Shown: in pieces, positions 33,674-39,816 of the stretch
Numbering within the stretch: the first letter of the stretch is position 1
Layout: every line of letters starts with the position of its first letter
Origin: Anabaena sp. 4-3
Lineage (GTDB): Bacteria; Cyanobacteriota; Cyanobacteriia; Cyanobacteriales; Nostocaceae
Direction of reading: 5' to 3'
Length of the DNA: 43,509 bases
Assembly (NCBI RefSeq): GCF_001597745.1
Contig: NZ_LUHJ01000046.1
Coordinates: 1-43,509, forward strand
Position numbers and translations under genes: made by a program
The notes under the pieces: model-generated
Database searches by the model: none
What the model was told of the DNA's origin: nothing
Seen by the model: the letters and a program-made list of their open reading frames with translations, nothing else

Positions 33674-33967
33674 CTAACTTTTGTGCTTGTCGCGTTCTGC
33701 CCTACGAAAATCTACCAAGGCTTGCAGTAATTTCTCTGGGTCAAAGTCAGAGATGTTTTGTATATTTATCGTCACTTCTGAGTTTAAAGATATAAATGCA
33801 CCCGTAAACACAGTTAAACCAGATTCAGCCATACCAAGCACGCGCAGCTTGGCTTCTGGAGACAACTTTTTCATCTCCTCTGCTATAAGAGCTTCTTTTT
33901 GTCCATCTGTCAATTCATTGAGCATTCGCGTTACATCTTGAATGGTCACAACTGGGACTTCTACCAT
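33674..33967 (-). CDS. Small protein, unknown, convergent to the helicase
   Basis: 97 aa from ATG at 33967 (a TTG three codons earlier is possible) with CCAGG as a weak ribosome-binding site. Sequence VVTIQDVTRMLNELTDGQKEALIAEE... is helical, then a beta-like TINIQNISDFDPEKLLQALVDFRRAE. No family recognised. It lies downstream of the XRE gene in the same direction and may be its operon partner, as in antitoxin-like or two-gene control modules. Confidence 0.6.
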   Translation of the reverse strand: MVEVPVVTIQDVTRMLNELTDGQKEALIAEEMKKLSPEAKLRVLGMAESGLTVFTGAFISLNSEVTINIQNISDFDPEKLLQALVDFRRAERDKHKS

Positions 33968-34022
33968 AACACACAACCTGGTAATGATTGATTGTTATCA
34001 ATCATACTGTGCTTATATAGGA

Positions 34023-34406
34023 TTATACTGCTATTGCACTGTTAATTTCTTGTTGATAATTGTTGCAATTAGACGGGCTTTGACGCAATTTCTTCCATTT
34101 GCGCCCAATTGCCAATAATATCTCATCCATCTCATCGTCATTAGCACTATCGATTAACTCGACAATGCTGGTTTTTTTGACCGCTACTGGCTGGTTCGCC
34201 AGTAATTGACAAAAATAAAGGCGAGAGCCAGGAGCTAATTGTTCCATGCCTTCGAGTAAAGCTGCAAAAACTTCTGGGCTGACCCATTTATTCCCAGAGC
34301 GAAATTGAGATAAATGATTTGTAGATATCCCAGCTAATGCTGCTAACTGCTTACCTTCAATACCATATCTATCCATCGCTTGCTTGAATAGCTGGTGAAT
34401 TTTCAT
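34023..34406 (-). CDS. XRE-family HTH regulator
   Basis: 127 aa from ATG at 34406, chosen because AAGGAGG lies just upstream; the frame is open a dozen codons further. Residues ~5-50 form the HTH (FKQAMDRYGIEGKQLAALAG, ISTNHLSQFRSGNKWVSP). The C-terminal half (VELIDSANDDEMDEILLAIGRKW) is helical and probably mediates dimerisation. Its promoter carries several inverted repeats (34435-34491), one containing TGTACACT as in the helicase operator, so it may repress itself and the helicase or the divergent replication operon. Regulation inferred from position. Confidence 0.8.
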   Translation of the reverse strand: MKIHQLFKQAMDRYGIEGKQLAALAGISTNHLSQFRSGNKWVSPEVFAALLEGMEQLAPGSRLYFCQLLANQPVAVKKTSIVELIDSANDDEMDEILLAIGRKWKKLRQSPSNCNNYQQEINSAIAV

Positions 34407-34434
34407 AAACTTTTGTTTCCTCCTTTTATCCATC

Positions 34435-34491
34435 AGATACATTGTACACTACTATGTATCTAGTAGATAAATCAAATCTATCTAATAGATT
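34435..34491. promoter_or_regulatory. Operator-like inverted repeats between XRE gene and replication operon
   Basis: AGATACAT (34435-34442) and ATGTATCT (34454-34461) are perfect arms around TGTACACTACT. TATCT-AGT-AGATA (34457-34469) and AATCTAT-CTA-ATAGATT (34475-34491) follow. On the minus strand TACAAT inside the first repeat could be the -10 box of the XRE gene. Confidence 0.65.
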
Positions 34492-34652
34492 GATTTGATT
34501 CTATCTCAACAAAATAGCCCCGACAAGGCTAGTTGTCAGGGCATCATTCAAAGCTAAGAAAATCGTATGACAATACAGGGTTCTGCACAAACGTCAAAAG
34601 ACGTAAGTTTGACAAATTGTCATGTCACATTTGCAACGAAAGGGGGTGCAGT

Positions 34653-34820
34653 GTGACAGAGCAACATTACCGCATGACATTGAGTGATGCGATAGCCTCC
34701 GGCGGGGCTTTGCCCATCGCGCAGTATAAAGCTGGTTTAACGCCTGAGAAAAAACAGTTTATTTACTCAACTGTTTTGGGTTTTGGCGTTATTGCAACTT
34801 TTGAAGGGATGGAGGTTTAA
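34653..34820 (+). CDS. Small protein heading the replication operon
   Basis: 55 aa from GTG at 34653, chosen because AAAGGGGG lies 6-7 nt upstream. The frame is open back to a TTG at 34533, but that part (MSGHHSKLRKS...) has no ribosome-binding site. Sequence (V/M)TEQHYRMTLSDAIASGG, then ALPIAQYKAGLTPEKKQF. It ends just before the Rep gene, with GGAGG overlapping its last codons. Unknown; maybe a control protein for replication. Confidence 0.55.
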   Translation: MTEQHYRMTLSDAIASGGALPIAQYKAGLTPEKKQFIYSTVLGFGVIATFEGMEV

Positions 34821-34822
34821 TC

Positions 34823-35689
34823 ATGCCACGTCAGACAAAACTGTCATTAGTACCTGGTGCTTCTATGCCAGGTGTCGAACCTTCAGGCTTCTACCAAACA
34901 CCCAACCACATGGCCATGAAAGCCATTCGAGCGAAATTAACCAGTGCTGATTGGTGCGTGTGGAGCTACTTGCAGATGATTGACCCATTCGGCGATCGCT
35001 TTGTAGATATTCCCAATCCCAGAGAAATCGCTGAAATTGTTGGACTAAGCGAAAAATCCGTAAAACGCTCAATTCACAAGCTGGAAGAACTTGGCTTTTA
35101 CGACACTCAAATCATAACCATAAAGGGTAAAAACCTTGCTGGTAAAGCCATTAGGGATGATAAGAAACTGGACAAAGTTGTCCCAAAACGGACAAAGTTA
35201 TCCACAAAAAGACAAAGTTGTCCCAAAACGGACAAAGTTGTCCACAAAAAGACAAAGTTGTCCCAAAACGGACAAAGTTGTCCAAATGAAAGCCTAAAAC
35301 CCTTACCAGATAAGGCTTCTGAATTCCCTCATACTATTCATACTTATTCAGACTTTATAAATACTCTCTCAGACAGCGAAAGAGAGGATTTTTTAAAATT
35401 TGGGGAACAAAAAGCATTACAACTACCCCATCCTCCCCAACTCCCCCGGCGGTGGGTAGAAACAAACTGGGAGGAATTATCAAGTCAGTGGCGCAAATCT
35501 AAAGGTCAGGCTTCCCTGGCGCAAAATTCTAAATGGGAAAATCATCCTCAACGTGAAGAGTGGCTAGAGAAAATTCGCCAGTTAGGGCCAGTCGGTTTCC
35601 AGGCGGAAGACATGACCAACCAAAAGCTGCGGCGTGAATTTTACCTTTGGGCTGACGCAAATAAATTGATTTGGGGGATTGAATCATGA
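34823..35689 (+). CDS. Winged-helix putative plasmid replication initiator with iterons inside its gene
   Basis: 288 aa. Residues ~20-95 (GFYQTPNHMAMKAIRAKLTS, then DIPNPREIAEIVGLSEKSVKRSIHKLEELGFYD) form a helix-turn-helix/winged-helix domain like those of phage O-type or RepA_N-like initiators. Residues ~117-155 are a low-complexity Lys/Thr/Ser/Cys stretch produced by 20-bp DNA repeats, not by protein selection. The C-terminal ~100 residues (PPQLPRRWVETNWEELSSQWRK, REEWLEKIRQLGP, REFYLWADANKLIWG) are a second domain. GGAGG precedes the start and the stop overlaps the next gene. Call as initiator rests on the domain plus the intragenic iterons and DnaA box; a plain regulator remains possible. 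Confidence 0.6.
   Translation: MPRQTKLSLVPGASMPGVEPSGFYQTPNHMAMKAIRAKLTSADWCVWSYLQMIDPFGDRFVDIPNPREIAEIVGLSEKSVKRSIHKLEELGFYDTQIITIKGKNLAGKAIRDDKKLDKVVPKRTKLSTKRQSCPKTDKVVHKKTKLSQNGQSCPNESLKPLPDKASEFPHTIHTYSDFINTLSDSEREDFLKFGEQKALQLPHPPQLPRRWVETNWEELSSQWRKSKGQASLAQNSKWENHPQREEWLEKIRQLGPVGFQAEDMTNQKLRREFYLWADANKLIWGIES
35171..35283 (+). other. Candidate replication origin: 20-bp iterons plus DnaA box inside the Rep gene
   Basis: Five and two-thirds tandem copies with an exact 20-bp period starting at 35171, 35191, 35211, 35231, 35251 and 35271. Each begins GACAAAGTTGTCC (one copy has GACAAAGTTATCC) followed alternately by CAAAACG or ACAAAAA. Preceded by G the core is GGACAA-AG-TTGTCC, an inverted repeat. 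The variant copy creates a perfect DnaA-box consensus TTATCCACA at 35198-35206, and TTGTCCACA occurs at 35238. Because 20 is not a multiple of three, all three frames are used, which points to selection on DNA. Confidence 0.75.
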
Positions 35690-36180
35690 TTGACGACTTG
35701 CCCCAACTTGATCCGCTTCCTGTAATAGAAACATCAGACAATGAGGAAGAAGAACTGTTTTACCCCCAATGGCGTTGCTTTTGCTGCCAGGATTCAGGAA
35801 TTATTCCAGCACATTTGGCTCGCTTGATCATGCCAAGTTATCATTCAAATCGAGATAAATGGCCAATTTGTCAGAACTTGAATTGCGACGCATACAGTAA
35901 GCGGTTTGGCGACAACGTTGGACTGGAAAATTTTGATACTCGCCTCATCCCAGCAATTTGTCAAAAACTCGACTTCAAAAATCGGGAATTTTGGCGCATT
36001 ACCGTGCAGAAGCAAATCGAAATCCGCAGTTTGGCGAAAAAAATGAAAATGCCTGGAAGCGGCGATCGCACCGAAAATGACAACCGCGAAGTAAGACAGC
36101 GCAAAGCTGAAATAGAGGCGATTACCCCTGAACAATGGGAGCGAATGAGAGCAGCTTATTTAGGAGGGGAAGATGACTAA
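35686..36180 (+). CDS. Zinc-type plasmid protein in the replication operon
   Basis: 164 aa. The start overlaps the Rep stop by four bases (ATGA). WRCFCCQDSG followed by WPICQNLNCDAYSKRF gives CxCC...CxxxxC, likely a zinc site at about residues 30-70. The rest is charged and helical (RSLAKKMKMPGS, then REVRQRKAEIEAITPEQWERM). By position it could be a helicase loader or Rep partner, comparable to the O-P pair of phage lambda; inference only. Confidence 0.6.
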   Translation: MIDDLPQLDPLPVIETSDNEEEELFYPQWRCFCCQDSGIIPAHLARLIMPSYHSNRDKWPICQNLNCDAYSKRFGDNVGLENFDTRLIPAICQKLDFKNREFWRITVQKQIEIRSLAKKMKMPGSGDRTENDNREVRQRKAEIEAITPEQWERMRAAYLGGEDD

Positions 36181-39004
36181 CGAATTATTTAACACTGAAG
36201 CATTTTCCTCTAAGAAAATTGGTGATATTGAGGAAAGGACAAAGTTAGACCCGGCTTGGGACGATGGCTCCGCTTACCCGAAATTCTTAGAGGAAAAATC
36301 AGAACCGAAACTGCATAAATTAGGAGTAGGCGATCGCATCATCAGCCACTGCGGGAGCGTCGGAACAGTAAAAAATATAAACTCGCGGAAAATTATCATA
36401 GACGGCGACGACGGCGAAACAGAAAGCTTAACATTTGAAAAAGTCAAATTTCACAAGTTTAGAAAATTAGAGGGAGAGTTTAACAAAAGGTTTAAAGCTG
36501 GAGAAAAGTTAGTATCTGTACACCGCTTAACAAAAAGAGTAATTTCTGTACAAGAGTACCCTGATTTCTGTCAGGGGACTACAAGACTTTGGAACATGAT
36601 CCTTGCAAATTCAGAAGAGAAAAATTTACTGATCCACACTGATGAAATTGTGCGGGATGGTGAAAAAGTAAAAGTTGCCAATCATAAAGAAAAATATTAC
36701 TCAGATGATGACTGGGGTATTGTATCAGTAAAGGGCGAAGATGAGGGAGCAGAAAAAGTTCCCATCAGGATGGGCGATCGCTTCTACATTTTGGTTGATA
36801 TCGCAGATATTCAGAAGCTCCCAGAGAATTGTGAGCCAGATGGCAATTTAGACCTATCATTCTTAGAGGAAAATTCACAAGAGGATTTCAAATTTGAAGC
36901 GGGTAAAATTTACCTTCATGAAAGTGGGAAGAAGGTAAAAATAATCAAGCTTTACAAAACTAAGCCGAACGCTGATGTTTGCTTTGAAAAGGAGATTGAC
37001 AAGAAAAAAATTCCCCTAAGTGAATTATCACCGCTAACCAAAAACTCAGCTTCATCCTCTAAGAATTTAGAAAAATGCAGCAACTCACACACACTAGCCT
37101 CTTCTCAGGAATCGGAGGCTTTGAACTCGGAATTGAAGCAGCCGGAGTTGACCACATCATCAGAACCGGACTCTTCATCGAAAATAACCCCGACGCTCAA
37201 GCAGTTCTCAGACGCAGATATCCAAGAATCCCTATCCACAGCGATATCAGAAACTACTACCCCAAGCCTGGAGAATTCAAGCTCTACACCATCGGCTTCC
37301 CCTGCACAGGTACATCAATCGCCGGGGACGGCTCAGGACTCGAACACCCAGAATCAAGTCTCTGGTTCGATGCCCTGCGCTGCATCGCAGATGGCCGCCC
37401 CAGCTTCGTTATCATCGAAAATCCTACAGGGATTATCCATAACGGCCTACGAGCAGTTCTTGGGGGACTCAGAATGGTTGGATATTGTTGGGAACCTCCG
37501 CAAATCATATCAGCTGCGGATCTCGGCGCACCCCACGAAAGACAGCGATTATTCATCATTGCCTACACCAACGACGTATCCAAAAGGATCGGGAAAGTGC
37601 CGACCGGCTGGGACGAACAGATTAGAGCAGAAGTTGAGGCCATTCATAGCCAAAGGAGACAAGTTACACCCAGCAGTGCCGGGGTGGATGATGGGATTCC
37701 CAGTTGGCTGGGTAGAGCAAGTATTGGCGGACACTGGGGAACTACTATCAGTTCAGCCCCCACTTATCCCGGTACAGGCCACCACATCAACAACCGCCGC
37801 CACTGCGTTGACCTCTACGGGCGAGCAGTTACACCACAGCAAGCAGCGATCGCAATTAAACGAGTCTGTTACCTCGCAGAGCTTGCAGGACTCATCAGCA
37901 ACAACAATCATTAAGGCTATAACCCTACATCAACCTTGGGCTTATTTAGTTGGTAGGTACAAATGGTTTGAAACTAGAGACTGGCCTACAAATTACAGGG
38001 GTAAAATTGCCATTCATGCGGCTAAAAAACAGAAAGACACTGACTACTGGTGCAGTTTACTCCAAGACTTTCTACCACCAGTTGAAGAGTTAATATTTGG
38101 TGCGGTGATAGCAGTAGCTGATCTAACCGACTGCATCAAAATGACTCCCGAATTCATAGCTCAACAATCTGACACTGAAATTAGGTGTGGAAACTGGGAA
38201 GTTGGGCGTTATGCCTGGAAGCTGGAAAATGTGCAAATTCTCCCTGAACCTATACCAGCTAGAGGTAAGCAGAGACTTTGGAATATTGAGTTATCAATCA
38301 AAAGTCAAGAGTCCAGAGTCAAAAGTCCCCATGTCCTAACCAGAGCTAATGCTAGACCGGAAACTTACATCGTTGATCAGTACGAATCACTGGGAGTTAT
38401 CAGCAATAACTTAGGATTTGGCTTCGTTGTTGATTGGCTGGGCTTTGGTACAGTCCCCAACCCCCCTTCTGGTAAAAACGTAACCTACAACTGGGAACGA
38501 GATGATGAGGAGATTACTAGACTAGCGATCGCTCCCCAGTCTCTAGTCACCAAATTCTTAGAGGAAAATCACCCCCAAACCTTGGTAGAGAGAGACTACA
38601 CCTGTAATCAATGCCCACCACAGCAATTAAATGAAGAATATGGTACGTCTGAATGGACACCAGAGATTTTCTTAGAGGAAAATCAGGAAGCTGTAGCCTC
38701 CGCGCAGCAGCCGAAGCCCAGTAGACAAAAGGGGTGCTTATATAAATACCTCGAAAACAAGAAATTAAAGGATGGCAGCATTGCCAGCTATCCTCGTGTA
38801 ATCGGACACCGTGAGCCTGATAATCCCCGTCATTGGCGGTGGGGCTTTAATTGGGAGGAGAAGGTGAACGGGGAATGGAAAGGACGCAGTATTGGTTCTG
38901 TGCCAGTGGGTGCAATTCCCATGATTCAGTCAATGCAGAAAGACGATGTGGCATTAGAGGAAATCATCGGTTTTATCAGGAGGGCGAAAGCTAAGAAATC
39001 TTAA
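36173..39004 (+). CDS. 943-aa multidomain ORF with ASCH domain, containing a nested methylase gene in another frame
   Basis: Start overlaps the previous gene by eight bases, with GGAGGGG ahead. Residues ~45-290 look like SH3/KOW-type modules (LGVGDRIISHCGSVGTVKNI). Residues 302-580 lie over the nested m5C methylase (37075-37914). Within them the frame reads Ser/Thr/Pro-rich, then SLPTPTTYPKGSGKCRPAG (462-480) and HPAVPGWMMGFPVGW (499-513), which closely resemble the C-terminal part of phage-type DNA methylases. Residues ~579-710 are an ASCH domain (AITLHQPWAYLVG, FGAVIAVADLTDC, GRYAWKLENVQILPEPIPARG). The rest ends in GCLYKYLENKKLKDG-type sequence. Six copies of the 15-bp repeat lie in its frame, four translated as FLEE. 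Whether it is one polypeptide is open. Confidence 0.65.
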   Translation: MTNELFNTEAFSSKKIGDIEERTKLDPAWDDGSAYPKFLEEKSEPKLHKLGVGDRIISHCGSVGTVKNINSRKIIIDGDDGETESLTFEKVKFHKFRKLEGEFNKRFKAGEKLVSVHRLTKRVISVQEYPDFCQGTTRLWNMILANSEEKNLLIHTDEIVRDGEKVKVANHKEKYYSDDDWGIVSVKGEDEGAEKVPIRMGDRFYILVDIADIQKLPENCEPDGNLDLSFLEENSQEDFKFEAGKIYLHESGKKVKIIKLYKTKPNADVCFEKEIDKKKIPLSELSPLTKNSASSSKNLEKCSNSHTLASSQESEALNSELKQPELTTSSEPDSSSKITPTLKQFSDADIQESLSTAISETTTPSLENSSSTPSASPAQVHQSPGTAQDSNTQNQVSGSMPCAASQMAAPASLSSKILQGLSITAYEQFLGDSEWLDIVGNLRKSYQLRISAHPTKDSDYSSLPTPTTYPKGSGKCRPAGTNRLEQKLRPFIAKGDKLHPAVPGWMMGFPVGWVEQVLADTGELLSVQPPLIPVQATTSTTAATALTSTGEQLHHSKQRSQLNESVTSQSLQDSSATTIIKAITLHQPWAYLVGRYKWFETRDWPTNYRGKIAIHAAKKQKDTDYWCSLLQDFLPPVEELIFGAVIAVADLTDCIKMTPEFIAQQSDTEIRCGNWEVGRYAWKLENVQILPEPIPARGKQRLWNIELSIKSQESRVKSPHVLTRANARPETYIVDQYESLGVISNNLGFGFVVDWLGFGTVPNPPSGKNVTYNWERDDEEITRLAIAPQSLVTKFLEENHPQTLVERDYTCNQCPPQQLNEEYGTSEWTPEIFLEENQEAVASAQQPKPSRQKGCLYKYLENKKLKDGSIASYPRVIGHREPDNPRHWRWGFNWEEKVNGEWKGRSIGSVPVGAIPMIQSMQKDDVALEEIIGFIRRAKAKKS
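36203..37066 (+). repeat. In-frame 15-bp repeats, first group
   Basis: Copies inside the 943-aa ORF: 36203-36217 (reverse, read as FSSKK), 36283-36297 (forward, KFLEEK), 36859-36873 (forward, SFLEEN) and 37055-37066 (reverse, SSKN). The last is nine bases before the methylase ATG at 37075. Confidence 0.85.
37075..37914 (+). CDS. C5-cytosine DNA methyltransferase nested in a larger ORF
   Basis: 279 aa, in a different frame from the 943-aa ORF. m5C methylase motifs in order: I HTSLFSGIGGFELGIEAAG (from residue 6), IV GFPCTGTSIAG with catalytic C77 (the usual PCQ is PCT here), VI ENPTG (115-119), VIII ERQRLFIIAY (about 156-165) and X-like GRAVTPQQAAIAIKRV near the end. The target-recognition region is short. 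It transfers methyl from SAM to C5 of cytosine in a short DNA site, probably as a solitary methylase that shields the element from restriction. The start follows a reverse copy of the 15-bp repeat and no Shine-Dalgarno is seen. The motif set is complete, so the gene is likely active. Confidence 0.85.
   Translation: MQQLTHTSLFSGIGGFELGIEAAGVDHIIRTGLFIENNPDAQAVLRRRYPRIPIHSDIRNYYPKPGEFKLYTIGFPCTGTSIAGDGSGLEHPESSLWFDALRCIADGRPSFVIIENPTGIIHNGLRAVLGGLRMVGYCWEPPQIISAADLGAPHERQRLFIIAYTNDVSKRIGKVPTGWDEQIRAEVEAIHSQRRQVTPSSAGVDDGIPSWLGRASIGGHWGTTISSAPTYPGTGHHINNRRHCVDLYGRAVTPQQAAIAIKRVCYLAELAGLISNNNH
38554..38682 (+). repeat. In-frame 15-bp repeats, second group
   Basis: Two more forward copies in the 943-aa ORF: 38554-38568 (KFLEENH) and 38667-38682 (IFLEENQ). 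Confidence 0.85.
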
Positions 39005-39011
39005 TAAATTG

Positions 39012-39033
39012 GGGGGTGTTAATTAACGCCCCC
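39012..39033 (+). terminator. Hairpin after the 943-aa ORF
   Basis: GGGGGTGTTAA pairs with TTAACGCCCCC (one T-G pair). Followed by AGTTTAT and no long T-run; still the strongest simple hairpin at the end of the replication operon. Confidence 0.6.
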
Positions 39034-39045
39034 AGTTTATACAAT

Positions 39046-39062
39046 GTTCCCTATACGGGAAC
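39046..39062. promoter_or_regulatory. Operator-like inverted repeat before a tiny gene
   Basis: GTTCCC-TATAC-GGGAAC, perfect 6-bp arms, ending six bases before the ATG at 39069, so it could block translation or transcription there. Confidence 0.5.
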
Positions 39063-39068
39063 GAAACT

Positions 39069-39221
39069 ATGGATAAAAACACAACTGATAGACTGACTAG
39101 ATTAGCTTTACAACTTCAGCAATTTCTCGACCTTCATCCCGACGAACAAGCATGGCTTTACCCGTTACTTGGTAGGGCTGAAAAAAGAGCGATCGCTTTA
39201 AGCCTGGGATGTATGAAATAA
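39069..39221 (+). CDS. 50-aa protein
   Basis: MDKNTTDRLTRLALQLQQFL, then DLHPDEQAWLYPLLGRAEKR and AIALSLGCMK. Predicted helical; a HIP1 octamer lies inside it (read as RAIAL). It overlaps the next small frame by 13 bases, typical of translational coupling, and the pair is closed by a terminator at 39347. Function unknown. Confidence 0.5.
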   Translation: MDKNTTDRLTRLALQLQQFLDLHPDEQAWLYPLLGRAEKRAIALSLGCMK

Positions 39222-39331
39222 ATCCAGTAACGCCGCAGCAGATAGAGTTTTTAGAAGGGGTAAGAATTTCAGAAAACTTAGTTAATTTACCAGGAATTAA
39301 TAGTTTACTCCAAGCCCCAGATTTAAATTAA
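39209..39331 (+). CDS. 40-aa protein overlapping the previous one
   Basis: ATG at 39209 lies inside the end of the 50-aa gene. Product MYEINPVTPQQIEFLEGVRI then SENLVNLPGINSLLQAPDLN. The hydrophobic and charged spacing is protein-like. Coupled to its neighbour and followed by a terminator. Function unknown. Confidence 0.45.
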   Translation: MYEINPVTPQQIEFLEGVRISENLVNLPGINSLLQAPDLN

Positions 39332-39528
39332 TTATTGGCTAAAAATCAGGGTGGTTTAAAACCACCTGTTTTTATATCAAAATTTCAAGCGAGGAAAGTA
39401 GGTATTGCTTGTAAAAAGAGCGTAGGCGCAGTCCGCCGCAGGCGATCGCTACCTATTTGTAGCGAATTGCAATAAGAAACGCACCTTATTGCACTCTTAC
39501 ACATAAGCAGGCGAGTCCCAATGTATCT
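39332..39528. repeat. Terminator and dispersed repeats
   Basis: GGTGGTTT/AAACCACC followed by TGTTTTTAT (39349-39378) is a good rho-independent terminator for the two tiny genes. TCAAGCGAGGAAA (39385-39397) and GCGTAGGCGCAGTCCGCCGC with HIP1 (39419-39449) are further copies of repeats seen at 14230, 20423, 28168 and 28769. No gene. Confidence 0.65.
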
Positions 39529-39732
39529 TTATCTCCCATCTGGGTAAAACAGTACGAGTGCTTGATGAAAGTCCGGCAACAGTCTTTCGTCCAACGCCTC
39601 AATCACCTCCACACCTGGATACATCGCAGAGTTAACCAACCTAACCTCAGCCTTCTTTCCCGACTTAGCACCAGCAAGACTAACGAATCGCCGCAGATGC
39701 AACTCCAAACGACCATCCGTATATTGCGGTAC
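39529..39732 (-). pseudogene. Remnant of an unidentified minus-strand gene (3' end)
   Basis: After a TGA the minus strand is open for 67 codons: VPQYTDGRLELHLRRFVSLA, GAKSGKKAEVRLVNSAMYPG, VEVIEALDERLLPDFHQALV, then LFYPDGR-stop. Composition and third-base pattern look like true coding sequence, better than the plus frame over the same bases. There is no start codon with a ribosome-binding site, so it appears to be the C-terminal piece of a broken gene. Family not recognised. Confidence 0.4.
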
Positions 39733-39816
39733 TCAACAAGATATTATTTTTACTTGCTAGCTTTATGTTCAAACTTGATAAATATTGGGAACAATAATTA
39801 TGTAAATATATGTAAA

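Noticed and set aside
34533-34652. N-terminal extension of the small gene before Rep
   Set aside because: The only start is a TTG without a ribosome-binding site; GTG at 34653 has AAAGGGGG at proper distance.
35171-35283. Iteron array as a CRISPR array
   Set aside because: The repeats are contiguous 20-bp units with no unique spacers and lie inside a coding frame.
36173-39004. Frameshifted pseudogene as explanation for the methylase in another frame
   Set aside because: Both frames are open across the entire overlap and the methylase has a full motif set with its own start and stop, which a single frameshift would not produce.
39562-39816. N-terminal extension of the membrane/helical protein
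   Set aside because: This part reads antisense over a plausible gene remnant; the ATG at 39817 starts just before the TM segment.
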